Below are positions 1-12,080 of a stretch of 64,000 nt of DNA, piece by piece (position 1 is the stretch's first letter; each line of letters begins with the position of its first letter). The notes below the pieces were generated by a model that was not told the origin of the DNA, did not search any database, and saw only the letters and a program-made list of their open reading frames with translations. Both the position numbers and the translations under genes were made by a program. The stretch comes from Capsicum annuum (taxonomy: Eukaryota > Streptophyta > Magnoliopsida > Solanales > Solanaceae): contig NC_061114.1 in assembly GCF_002878395.1 (NCBI RefSeq), forward strand, positions 145,266,560-145,330,559. The letters are read 5' to 3'.

Positions 1-2150
1 CTTTCTTCATCCCACTACACCAATAAATCTCCCACAAGTCGCGGTACATCTTTGTGGCCTGTGGATGAATTGAGTAGAGTGCACCACGCACTTCTACCAG
101 AATTCGCTACCATAAGTCATCTACACCTGGAACACAAAGATGACCCTAACAATGCAGAACACTATCTCCCCCTTGGTACAAAACCTCTACTTTTTGATCC
201 TTGACTGACTTTTTCAACTTGACTAAATTGGGGTCTCTATATTTCTTTTCTTTCACCTCGAAAACTAGAGATGATTCTGAACTAATTTGAACCCTTATGT
301 CACCCTCCTATTTATCGGCTAAGCAAACACCTAGTCTAGCAAGCTGATTGACTTCTTGAGCTAGTTTCTTCTTACTGTCCTCACCATGAGAAACATTACC
401 CAAAGATAGTCTACTGAGAGCATCGCCACTACGTTGGCCTTGCCTAAATTATAAAGGACACTTATGTCATAATCTTTTAAGAGCTCTAACCACCTTCTCT
501 GATGAAGATTGAGATATTTTTGATAAAAGACATACTAAAGGCTCTTATGATCTGTAAACATATCTAAATGAACTCCGTGTAGATAATGCCTCCAAATCTT
601 TATGGCATAAACAATGGCTGCTAACTAGAGATCATAAGTAGGATAATTATTCTCATGGGGCATAAGCTGTCTAGAGGCGTACGCTATAATCTTAACATGC
701 TGCATGAGGACACAACTCAAACCTAATCTGGATTAATCACAATACACTACAAACCCCTCTGAACTATCTGGAAGAGCTGGGACTGGAGATGAGGTGAGTC
801 GAGTCTTTAACTCCTGAAAACTCTTATTACAAAGATCTGACCACTAAAACTTGACTTTCTTCTGAGTCAATTTGGACATGGGGGATGAAATAGAAGAAAT
901 TCCATCAACAAAAAGTTAGTAATAGACAGCCAAACCCAAGAAAATCTTGATATCTAATGGAGAAATAGGTCTGGGCCACTGGAAATGATACGGTCAAGGA
1001 ATGCTACTAAACTTAGCCAAAATTAGCACTTACTAAATTTGGTGAAAAACTAATGATTTCTGAGAGTATGAAGTATAATTCTGAGATGGTCTGCATGATA
1101 ACACTAACTGTTGAAATAGACCAGAATATCATCAATAAAGACTATGATGAATATGTCCAAGTACTGCTTGAACAAACGGTTCATCAAGTTCATGAAAGCT
1201 GCTGGAGTATTAGTAAGACTAAAGGACATAACTAAGAATTTGATGTGACCATACCGAGTATGAAAAACTATTTTTAGAATGTCACATTCTCTGACACTAA
1301 GCTGATGATAGCCTGATATGAGGTCTATCTTAGAAAAATAGTTGGCACCCTGAAGTTTGTGACTTTATTGAGTAGAGGGTAATCTATACATAATCTGAGA
1401 GAACTATTTTTCTTTCGCTCGAATATGATTTGTATGCCCCATAGGGACACAATGGGCCTGATGAATCCCTTACCTAAGATATCCTTTAATTTCTATTTTA
1501 GTTTTTTGAGTTTGCTGGTGCCATTTTGTATGGAGAAATAGATATAGGTTGAGTATCTAGAAGAAGATCAGTATCAAAGTGTATTACCCTTTCGGGAGAA
1601 ATTCCTGGAAGATCTTTAGGAAAGACATCTGAATAGTCATTCACTGATGGGACTAATTCAAAACTGGGAGTTTCAAAACTAGTGTCCTTAACTCAAATAA
1701 GATGATAGACACATCCCTTAGATATCATTTTCCTTGCCCAAAGGTAGGAAACAAGATGACCTCTGAAAGTGGATACACTACCCTTCCACTCTAGGATGGG
1801 TTCATTAGGAAACTAAAACTGGACTATTCTATTTCTGTAGTTGACTGTGGCATATCAAGAATAAAGACAATCCATGTTGAGAATGATTTCAAAATCAGTC
1901 ATCTCTAATTCAACTAAGTCTGCTAAAGTGGCTTTCTGAAATATTATAATTGAGTGTTCCTCTATACCTGCCAGGCTATAATGGTTTTACCCGCTAGGGT
2001 AGAGACTGAAAAGGGATTTACTAGAATTTCAAGACTGATTTCAAAATCAACTGCTATATAGGGAGTGCAAAAAGATAAGGAAGCACCTGGATCTAGCAAA
2101 GAATAAATATACACATAAAAGATTTGTAATGTACCACTAACCACATCAAG
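1..2150 (-). pseudogene. pol: gypsy-1 pol: protease, reverse transcriptase, RNase H, integrase N-terminus
   Basis: Broken polyprotein read leftward. Protease is at about 1960-2110 with DPGASLSF, where a DSGA-type active site is expected. Reverse transcriptase is at about 850-1760, with the catalytic FIDDILVY near 1117-1173. RNase H and its connection are at about 400-800, recognisable by NNYPTYDL followed by IKIWRHYLHGV. The integrase N-terminal region is at 1-300 with YSIHPQATKMYRDL. Many stops and frameshifts. It would copy and insert the element if intact; here it is dead. Continues beyond position 1. Confidence 0.88.
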
Positions 2151-2231
2151 AGAATTTTCCTAATCTTGATAGGACTAGAGAGCATAGAGACTGTTTGGGC
2201 GCTACCCACTTGTAACACTGGAAGTGTCACC

Positions 2232-3320
2232 CTACTGGTTTGAGCAATCGGACAGAGCTGGGAAATAGTTCTGCCGCCCCTGAGGAACTGGCTGAGGGCA
2301 GTCTCTAACTCTGTGGTATAGCTTACGACATTTGAAATACATACCACTGCCAGCTCTGTAAATACCCAGATGGTACTTGCCATAAGTCTTGCAAAAAGGA
2401 TTGGTGTGGGCACTGCTAACACTGCCTTGAGACTTAGAGCCTGGCGCTTTATCTTTATTACCCTCCCTGAACTTAGAAGTTGGAGCACTAGCCGAAGAAG
2501 TAGCTGGAACTGATGACTTAGGACAAAACTGAGAACAGTTCCCTCCATCTATTTTGGGCTGAGCAAACTTGAAACTACCTATTTTTTCTCTCTTATTCTG
2601 TTTCTCTCTCATCTTAACCTTTTGATATTCTATTTTACAAGCATGAGTTATGAGCCTGGCTAAAGTTATATCACTATTCAATTTCGCAGACCTACACTCA
2701 TTGTCCATACTATCATTTACCATAGAGATAAAATTGCTCATCTTGGCCCTGTTGTCTGCAACTACATGAGGGGCATACCTGGATAATTTATTAAACTTAA
2801 GAGAACAATCTTTCACCCTCATGTTTCCCTGCCTGAGGTTGATGAATTCTAACACCTTATCTTCTCTAAGCTCTTGGGGAAAGAATCTATCAAAGAATGT
2901 AGTGACAAACTCCTCCCACTCTATAGGCCCTGCATCATCTGGCCTTTCAGACTTCCACTGCTCATACCAAGTGTGAGTAACATTTTACAAATGGTATGTA
3001 GCTAGATCAACACTATCAGTAGGAGTAATCCCCATGATGTCTGTAACCTTCAGAACTTGATCGATGACTTCTCGAGGGTCCTCATCTGACTTAGACACAA
3101 GGAAGGATGAAGGATTTATTTAGGTGAAGTATCGAATCCTGGCTGTAGCTGAATTAGCCACTGGGTTAGCTGGAACGACAGCTGGTCATTCACTCTGAGT
3201 AGTAACTGAATGATCAACAGTAGTGAATATAGTTCTAAACTCATCAAGAGAAACATTTTTGCCCAAAGGTTCTTCGGACTGAGGGGCTGACTAATTCCTA
3301 TTTCTTCTTTTTGGAGACAT
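2232..3320 (-). pseudogene. gag: gypsy-1 gag (capsid/nucleocapsid)
   Basis: Gag packages the retrotransposon RNA. The start is the ATG at 3320, where the reading begins MSPKRRNRN. A longer clean stretch (2232-2855) contains the capsid segment VLEFINLRQGNMRVKDC and, near its end, a zinc knuckle CRKLYHRVRDCP, with the first half of the usual CX2CX4HX4C partly altered. In-frame stops occur near the N terminus and around 3000-3120. The same capsid wording recurs in the element at 46846, which supports Tekay-clade membership. Confidence 0.85.
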
Positions 3321-3527
3321 GTTCTATAGAAGAAAGGGAGAAATAGATTAGACTGAGAGATTGAAGTGAGATTATCCTCGCTGGTAGGACATGAATACTG
3401 AAGGAAGGGAAACTGTTCTAAAAACATCTCATAGCCTGCTGTACATAAATGTGGTGCACAACACACCCATGCATAAGACGCTACTAGATGTAGCTTTCAG
3501 ACTTCCTAGGACACTATTGAACCTTAG

Positions 3528-3539
3528 GCTATCATACTA
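3528..3539 (-). other. Primer binding site of gypsy-1 (tRNA-Met type)
   Basis: The minus strand reads GTATGATAGCC followed by TAAGGTT, a decayed match to TGGTATCAGAGC. It lies about five bases inside the LTR end, as expected for a primer site. The second gypsy element has TTATATCAGAGCC plus TAAGGTT at the equivalent place. Confidence 0.7.
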
Positions 3540-3543
3540 TCTT

Positions 3544-6007
3544 TCTAACGCCCCAAATCTGGTACCTGAAATGCTACACGGTGCTCATGACCCCAAAGGA
3601 CCACAAGCTAACCCATGACTGATATCTATACCTATATACTACATGATATACTATATAAATACAGAAATATGAACTGAAAGGTTATAAGGTTCAAAACTAT
3701 ACATAACATCTGGTATGGGGTATAAATAGCTAAACCAAAACTGTCTAAACATGATAGTATGAACATGATAGTATGCAAAGCCTCTAACTGACTGAAGTAT
3801 TTGAATAAGCAGTTGATGCGACATGTCCCCAAAAAAATCCAACTGACAAATTACTTAATGAGATAGTAAAGAAATATTCATGTCCTCAAAGGATGAGGAC
3901 TTACTTCTAACTGACTACTGATGCTCTTAAGCTAGTGCTTCGGAACCTATGGTATACGACACCATCTAGAAAATGCGTTAGTACTTTGAATATACTAGTA
4001 TGCATGTGAGCTAGGCTAAATGCATTGGGTTCATATGCATTAATAATACTCACTATCTGACTAATATGAATATGAGAATAAATACAAAAATACATAGTAA
4101 TTATATATGAGATCGTGATAACATGAATTTACTGATAGCTAACATGACAGATAATTGAATTCTGATGACTGATAACATGAGTGGATATATCTGATAGTCC
4201 TAAATCTGATCCAACTAGCTGAGTTTTATACTGTTCTGAGTTGACTGTATCTAATATTCATAAATTCTATAGAATTATCTGAGTTCTATTACTGAGACTG
4301 AATGACTGTATTTGGCTGTCCTGATTCTGTAACTGAAACTATAGGAAGTAGTTATCTAATTGTAATGCCCCTAATACTTTATTATGGTTAAGTTAAGGTC
4401 CAATCTATAACCCTAATTTAGAGGGTGTCAATATGGCACCACTAGTAAGGACAATCTATTAGCAGCCCTCATAAAATAGGTAATTCTAGTGAGAATTGTG
4501 GGAACCCTCATATAAAAGGTTAAGCCATCTCATCTACCCTCATATAGCAGGCTATGATATCTCAACCTATGCTGGCTATGTAGTTCTAGAATGCAAGGAT
4601 TGCTTCTAAGAATCACACCCTCATATAAAGGTGAGTTCCCATCCTTGGCTTTACTCGGTGATATTTCATACTCCCATCTGAATAGACACTGAACATGGAT
4701 TACTGAACCGAACTGGACTGAATTAACTGAATTCCGTTGACTGACGGAATAGTACTGAGATTTCCTAAGTCACATGACTAACTGATTTCTATGGATCATG
4801 GCTTCACTAAGGATATCATGAAAACATGACACTAAACCTAGGCACACAACTATATTTTTTTGGTACAAGTACCCCTAGGACTCGATGGAAGGAAAATGAG
4901 AAAACATTACATACTTTAAAACATGACTAACATCGACAGTCCATAATACAATAATTTAAGCTATTTCATAAGCATTTGATTATCCTAGCTTGGTACGTGA
5001 ATAACATAGAATGTATACATATCATGATTTCATAAGGCTAGCGTATGATCAATCCTCAAACAATTCCAATACATAAGAATATCATGGAATTCATTTTGGA
5101 TCACAATTTAGCTATAGTACATAATTTCTATCCTCCTAGGTATTTTATCAAACACCTTGCATGTACCCTTAGAGCATAGAACTAATCATCAAATGGACAC
5201 ATTATAAATAACTCAATTTGTGGATTTCACTCACTTGCTAATGTAGTTTCTTGTAAAACACATAAATATTCCAACTTAGGAATCATATAACAAGCTAAAC
5301 ATAGTTACAACCAACCCACAACATAAATATCATGATTCATAATTTAAAATAGGGTTATTGAGGTTTATGCATGAAAAAATCCATAAATCAACACAACTCA
5401 TACCTTAGTTATTGGTTTAGTGAAGATTGACGGAGTTACTTTCATGAAATTGAATCCCCAATTGAAACCCTAGCTTGCTCTTGAGAGAAAATTGAGAGAA
5501 ACAATTATAATTTGGGTTCCAAATAGTTGAATCTCATGTTAAAAGGCTTAAATAGGTATGGGAAATTGACCCTTCTAACCCTGGACGCATCTTTTAATTT
5601 CAGTGAAAATTTCTTGCATTGGACCCCTAGTGCGCGTGGTGCTTTTGCGCCGTGTCACTGGAGTTTGACAACTAGGAAATTGAGGGATAGCACGACGCGG
5701 AGCCATTGCGTTGCCACTTCATGTGTGACCTAGAATTTTGGTGTGATGTGCTACTATCGAAGAGCCCTACTCAAATTTGAAAATTTCCATTTTCTTTTGT
5801 GGCGCAGCGTGCCACTGACTAATATGGCCCTATTTTACAACCTAAACTTGAAATAGTCATAACTTCTTACTCGGTTATCAGATTTATGCGAATTTTATAT
5901 CGATGGAAAGCTTATTAAATTTCCTATAGAATAAACATCATTCAATTGAGAAACGAACACTTGACATTCTTAGGATGAAATTAGTTAGAAAACTTTGGGC
6001 TATTACA
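3544..6007 (-). repeat. 5' LTR of gypsy-1
   Basis: About 2.46 kb. On the minus strand it starts TGTAATAGCCC at 6007 and ends in GTTAGA at 3544, a mutated form of the usual TTACA end. The length matches the 2.4-kb LTRs of the element at 44224. Near 4490-4660 it shares, in reverse complement, the block around CAGCATAGGTTGAGA found near 45660 in that element, so they belong to one family. No coding signal. Confidence 0.85.
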
Positions 6008-6243
6008 CCTTTCTGACATGTGTTCATTGCACTAGCCAATGACTTCCCATGAAAACTCCTATGCTTATTCTAGTATCAGTACGACAAGCACTATTTTCTT
6101 ATGGATTTCAAGGGTAATGACTTTAGGTATTTTGATCAAATCCAGCCATCTCTGAAGAGATTCATGTTGTGGTTTAAACCACTGGAATATTGGTTTTGAT
6201 GCTTCAAAGGTACCTATGATGCAATGGTATTCTTGTTGCATCG
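6008..6243 (+). pseudogene. EPRV unit P1, isolated fragment of the C-terminal region
   Basis: A 236-bp island between the LTR of gypsy-1 (ends 6007) and the LTR of the Athila-like element (starts 6244). Translation gives HVFIALANDFP, later FKGNDFRYFDQIQPSLKRF and CFKGTYDAMVFLLHR, with internal stops. The same segment occurs in units P2 (about 33195-33425), P3, P4, M1, M3 and M4. Its continuation begins at 19220 beyond the Athila element, so this is one viral ORF split by a transposon. Function of this region is unknown. Confidence 0.85.
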
Positions 6244-7696
6244 TGATATTCCAATATTACACCTCTCTTCCTAGAGAGTAAGTGGTCACTATTAAATATA
6301 GAACTCAATAGTTTGGGTGTTGAATCCAACAGGGTGTACCATGTTTACTAAGTTTTGTGATTGTTATCAGACTGTAGATTGAAGAATCTAGAGAAAAAGG
6401 GGTTTTGATTTACAAAATATATCTAAATAACTGTAACAGAGTTGTTCCGACTAGTGATTCCTTTGTAGATGGTAATTGAACGAGATTAAACAAACTAGAG
6501 GTATGGTTACCAAGATGCTTATACAGCTGAGGTTATGAATCATTTTTGAGTTCCAATTAATAACTTCAATTGCAAGAGTAGCGGAATCCTATTGTCTACC
6601 CATTAGATTCTAAACCTAAATGGATTATTTATCCTTTAATTCTATCACACATAAGGAATGTATTTATTATTCAATTATTTTCTCATGCAGGTAAATCCTA
6701 TTAAGGTATCTGCCCTTAATCCAAAGGTTAAATCCTCTAGATTCTAAGTAAATCTTTTCTTTTCCCATCAAACACTTTTCTATTCAAACAAGTGATGTTC
6801 TTGGGCTCACCTTTCAAGTTTGCAACCAAGAAAAGTCATTAAAGTGAAGAAGGGCTTTTGCAAGGTTAATTACCCACAAAAATCAATTACATTCACAACC
6901 ATAATCAGCTATTCACATCAAGGCTCCTATAACCCTAGTTATGCGAGCTTAGCCATACAACTCCATAGAAGAACAAGAAGTAGTCATTGTATTTCTCATA
7001 AATAGATGGAGAAAATGCTTAGAAGGAATCAAAGATTTGTTGTTGAACCTTCAAAAAGTATGAATAATTTGTTTAGATCCACAATTCTAGATGTTTCTTA
7101 GAGAATATCTCTTATGATAATGTTCAGTGTTGGAAAATATGATAACAAAAATTAAAACCTAATTGGGTATTTATATGTTCCCAGGTAAATAGTATTTAAA
7201 ATTTATACTCAGAAAAAGCCGCATCTAATTTAACGATATATCGATGGTCCGTAGAGTGAACCGTCGTTGATAGGATCAGAATGCTATGTTTTAAATAAGT
7301 GTTGACAGCTGGCTCAATGGCCCGTCGCTGGTCCGATGGTCCATCGCACAGACCGTCACTTGATCCTCAAAATCTCTAGGTTCTATATTAGCCTAACATC
7401 TAAGTTGGCAATCTGTAAGAGGAACGATGATCCACCACTTTGTTTATCGCAGAGGCCACTTAAATTTTTCTTATGTTTTGGTCTAACGGTCACCCAAGTG
7501 GTCCATCACACATCTAACGGTCCACCAGTTTGACCATCAAAAGCCTTTATCTGTTGTTTTTCCTTGTTTTTCTACGAGCAAACTCCTTAAATTGAAAACT
7601 CTAAAATCTAGTGTTAAATACTACAATAGTTGCTTGAAAATGTACAATTATATCTTGAAGAAGATGTAAAATGTTCCGTAAAAAGTCAAAACGTCA
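6244..7696 (-). repeat. 3' LTR of the Athila-like element
   Basis: 1453 bp, pairing with the LTR at 17767-19219. Both contain the block around TAGAGAAAAAGG and a cluster of GGTCCATC/GATGGACC-type motifs (7235-7540 here). Just outside its inner end the minus strand reads AATTTGAGGGTAT (7697-7709), the likely polypurine tract. Confidence 0.9.
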
Positions 7697-8560
7697 ATAC
7701 CCTCAAATTAAGGAAATTGCTTATCATCAACCTACACAACACCAAATTGCATGCATGAATCACACAATGATAGCAATAAACTATTGAATTAAAATCTGTG
7801 CAACCATTCACTTGTCTTCTCAATCATATGGGCTCAACACGTCAGGATCGATAACTGGCATTGGTTATAATTTAACACACACAAACATAGATATCATATC
7901 CCACAGAGATCAGTAATATAAGTATGACTCAAGTTCCTTACAGTCAATAAAATCCACCACTCATTATAGTTTGTGGATACAACTTAGAAATCTCACACTC
8001 ATCAAAGAAGTTACAAACATAGTGTATGTACCCATAGTCTTGTCATTATCATCAAACACTCTCTTATAGTTGATTTGCCAAGATCAAAAAGGTCTTTTCT
8101 GTGCTTGTAATGAGGCTTCGGGCTAGGTAAGGAAAGAGTTTGGGAAAATAACTAAATATTATGATTTAACTCTCTTTGCCTTTGAATTCTACCAACCAAG
8201 TCCACTTCATACTAGCTCACTTACCCATATCTCATTCATTTACACCGTACCATAATACTCTTTTTGTATATAAAAATACAAGCATTATCCATCCTTAACG
8301 TATACTGATGCATTCAATCAAGGTTGAAAATGTATTGGATAGACCAGGGCTATATGCTTTAAACTAAGCTTAAAATAACTTTTCATTAGACAACTAAGAT
8401 ACAAACAATAGCCACCCTCAACTTAGGTATTTTGCCTATATTTAGGTACATAATGTCCAATATAAGGCCAGGGCTAGATTTAGGTGTTAACAACCTAAAG
8501 AGAGTTAACTAGAGTTATTGGTAATGAAAAAAATTAATACAAGCTCAAAGAAGGGTTCAA
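7697..8560. other. Non-coding 3' spacer of the Athila-like element
   Basis: Between the 3' LTR and the env-like pseudogene. It is AT-rich and no coding signal is visible on either strand. The first dozen bases are the polypurine tract on the minus strand. Confidence 0.5.
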
Positions 8561-10708
8561 AAATCAAAAAATATTTTTAGTGGTGTTAATTATTTTGGAT
8601 AAGTGGACTAAAAGTACAAGGTGAACTGCTATAATTTCTTGTTTCATCAACCATAAAACAACACTAATGAACAAGAAAAGTTCTAGGTATTTCACTATGG
8701 AAGAACTAACACAAATACTCACACACAGAGGCAATGTTGACCCCCATGGTAGTGGGGGTACTCTTAAACTCATCCTCTATAATAGGAGGGATCACATTCC
8801 GAACGGGGTCTGAACCGACCCCTCAAGCTGGGGTGGAACTTGTAGATAAACTGGTAGCTTCATCTTCTACTTTCTTCATTCTTATCTATTCATCACTCCT
8901 CGACCTTTTTACAGCTTTGTTCATGTCATGCAACAGTTTTTCTTCTGGTGTCATTTCTTCTCTCTTTATTCTCCTATAATCTTTTCTTTCCGCACTATCA
9001 TCAACTTAATTCTTTTCTTTATATTTTAATGGATTTCCCATCAAATCACCAATCCCTTCATCATTATCACTCGGCACTAGGGCTAGGTCAAAAATGGTCT
9101 GATGAGACTGCCTGCTCTTCAACTTTGCTATGTCAGCTTATGCCTTTTTAAACTCCACCATAAACTTGGCCAGGTCGGGAATGTACATTATATGTAGCCT
9201 TTTATTGATACGTTCTTACATGTGGTCCATCCTTAACTAAATATTTTGGAATGGAGGGATAGCTTCTACAGTAATTTGATAAACAAATGTCTTGAACTAT
9301 GAAGCCTATATGTCCAGCTTTTTCTGAAATATTTTTTTGTAGCTTCATTGACTTTACGAAGTTCTCCTGCATTAGCCTATATTATGTGACCTCTACCCCA
9401 CCCATAGATAGTGCATACCCTGACCCAACAGAGGTACTTGGTGGCATTTACTTTGGTGGAATATATGTAGTGATGGGAAATGGCATAGCTAAAGAAATAT
9501 CTGAGGTATCCGGGGCTGGTGCGGACCAAATCTAGTAGGATGGAGGCTTGGTGACCCTCATCTCAAACTTTGAGTCATGTTTTGATTTCTTAATGTCCTA
9601 TCTATGTTTATCTTGAACTCTGTTACCCCCCGAATAAAAGGCACACCTGCTTGCTTGCATAACTCCGTGATAGAATAAGGAAATAGTAGTGAACTTGCCA
9701 CTTTATGGTCCCTCTCTAACATTTCATTAGAAATAATCCTTCCAAAATCAATTTTTAGCCCTGAGATCAATCTAGCAACAAGCATAGCCCAGTGACTATC
9801 CAAGTTTACATCACCTCCTATTGTCATGAACCTAAATCGAACCACAACCCACCAAAACTTATCCCTGAACCTAAGTGAAGATTTCACGGTGAGCTTATGT
9901 GGGTTTGTTTCCTAGGAGGGATTACCATCATCATTCAACAACCCAGCCAAGAAAGGTTTCTGAGTAGATACAGAGGTTAGCCGATATTAGAGATCAAGAA
10001 CAACAGATAAAGCTTTGTAGTCAGGCCCAAACAACATCCTATTAATTTTTAAGGATGAGATGTCGATGTTAACTCCTCGGACTAGGACTGAATCCCTGTT
10101 TGGGAAGTCTGAAAGCTTCAACCTTTTTGGATAATCCTTCTCTATTAGTACTATGTAATTGGTAAAAAATTTCTTACTAAATTTGACTGATATGAACTAG
10201 GTGGCTTTCTCATACAGGCCAATTCATATTCATTGAACCGACGCTCCTATTTGGGATACTTATGTATCTCAGTTTTCACTATTTGGTACTCCTCGAAGAA
10301 TGATTTTTTGATTGCCCTATTTTCTATTGGTGCCAATAAATCATGGAATTTGTTTCTTGCACCCTCAAGTTACCATCTGACTACTTCCCTTATTTGAGGA
10401 TCCATATGTTTAATCATATTGAAATCCTCAGATTTAGTCTTCACTTCATTTTTTTCATTTTGTACCTCCAGATTAGCCGCTCAGTGTAAACCTCAACTGT
10501 CTTGGGTTGAGATATCTCAACCCTTGCCTCATCGGGGATCGATCTAGTACTAATGGTTCTGCTCTGACTTTCTTCATTAGACTGGGAGAGTATATGAGTG
10601 TATTATCTCTTTGCCTACTATTAAAGCTTGGTGCCTCCTTACTACTGGTGGGTTTAGCTCGCCTCGTGCTTGGCCACCACCTCTAGTCAATGGAATTTTG
10701 TGTGCCAT
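8560..10708 (-). pseudogene. Athila env-like / plant-transposon-type ORF remnant
   Basis: Extra ORF downstream of pol, as in Athila elements. A start is plausible at the ATG at 10708 (MAHKIPLTRGGG). The best preserved part (9558-9887) reads WWVVVRFRFMT, then DSHWAMLVARLISG and ELCKQAGVPFIRG. This pattern is typical of the conserved domain found in Athila third ORFs and annotated as putative plant transposon protein. No transmembrane segment or envelope function can be shown. Several stops and frame changes are present. Its role is unknown even in intact family members. Confidence 0.7.
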
Positions 10709-12060
10709 AATGAATGAAATAAGAGAAATGAATGAAATTATAGACCAAATAGATTAAAAATAGTTAAAAGTATGGATTGATGATCTTCCTTATGGTCCAT
10801 CAAAGATGCGATGGTCCGCCGATCTGACCGTCAGCCACAACCAGTAAGTCGATTATTTTAGAGGATTGAGATGATCGAACTTACGATCTATCAGGTTACT
10901 GATGGTACACAAAGTCATCCATACATTGCAAGTCCGACGGTTTGCCAAGTCGACCTTCTGCAACCTTTTTTAGTTTAAGACTTCACTTTTGCATTTTTCC
11001 GAACTACGGGTATACATCATTCAAATTTCAACATCATAATGACTTCAATTCCATACTTATGTGCAAAATTTTTTACATCAAACACCTGTGTTACTTAGAC
11101 TTCACCCAAAACATAGTATAACAGGGTTCAACAGTAAAAATATCAACAATAAGGAAAAAGAAGAACACAAGATGAAGTTTTTCTATCAAACACAACTGAT
11201 TTACTCTCTATTTTGCAATTCCAAGAATGAAGAAAAAGATAATTATAATACCTTGCTTTTTCTATAACTTCACTCTACTCACTTGACACTTCAGAGAGTT
11301 AAAATAACTTAAGAGTTTTATCAGTGATTGCTAGTTTGGTTATGATAAAGAAAACAAAAGAATGAGTTTGTTTAAATAGGGGAGAAAAAGGAAAGGAAAT
11401 GTCCTAGAGGGAAGTAACTGATTCTAAATTCTATGAATTCAGAGGAAGTTAAATAGTTTTAGAATTTGAAAAGGTATCAACTTTTGTAACCATTTCCTCT
11501 TATCGAATTAAAATAAAATTTGGTCGGGTTCTTGAGGTTTAAATAAGCTTTCAGAATAGAAAGACCTGACCCATTTTTAGGGTTTCATTGTTGACCCATT
11601 TAATGGTTCGTTGGATGTTCGATGGTCCATTGGGGTGGCCATCGCTCCTTAAGAGAGACCAGGAATCTGTGCATTGCAGCGATGAATAAAGCGATAGTCT
11701 GTCAACCTATCCGTCGATACATTCCAGTGAGTCAGAAATGTAGCTTCAGTGTGATGGAGGCAACAATAGTCCTTTGAGGCAGCAATAGTCTGCCAACTCA
11801 ATGATCAATCCATATCTAGAATGTCCAAATTTTCACATGGCTTTGACGGTTCATGTGACGATTCGTCAGGAACCTGACGGTCCATCCATTCTCCCGTCAA
11901 CCTATTTTTAACTATAAAACTCCTTTCTTTCTATATTTTCAATGCTACACACTTCATAAACACATTAGATTTCATAAAAACAATAAGTAAATTCTAAATA
12001 TAATTACAATAACACTTGGTGGGTTGCCTCACACTTGCGCCTAATTTAATATTGCAACAT
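10709..12060. other. Internal spacer of the Athila-like element with GGTCCATC motif clusters
   Basis: No convincing coding potential. Two clusters of short partly palindromic motifs, related to GATGGTCCATC and CCGTCG, occur at about 10790-10960 and 11590-11890. The same motif family is in both LTRs (7235-7540 and 18755-19070). Confidence 0.55.
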
Positions 12061-12080
12061 GATGCCGTTATCTCAATTAG

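Larger units (their letters stand above)
1..6007 (-). mobile_element. Tekay/Del-like Ty3-gypsy element, 5' part (gypsy-1)
   Basis: Minus-strand LTR retrotransposon cut by the left window edge. Reading leftward: 5' LTR (6007 to 3544), a tRNA-Met-like primer site, gag with a zinc knuckle, protease, reverse transcriptase, RNase H and the start of integrase. Integrase core, chromodomain and 3' LTR lie outside the window. Protein order and wording match the chromovirus gypsy element at 44224-54168, and the LTRs share recognisable blocks. It is inserted in EPRV sequence: viral sequence resumes at 6008. The target duplication cannot be checked because the other end is missing. All frames are broken, so it is not autonomous. 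Confidence 0.9.

Noticed and set aside
2093..2548. 151-residue ORF on the minus strand
   Set aside because: It is an out-of-frame reading of gypsy-1 gag; the adjacent frame carries the zinc knuckle.
8734..9151. Overlapping plus-strand ORFs of 81 and 67 residues as a possible host gene
   Set aside because: They lie antisense to the Athila env-like remnant, with no homology, intron or promoter evidence.
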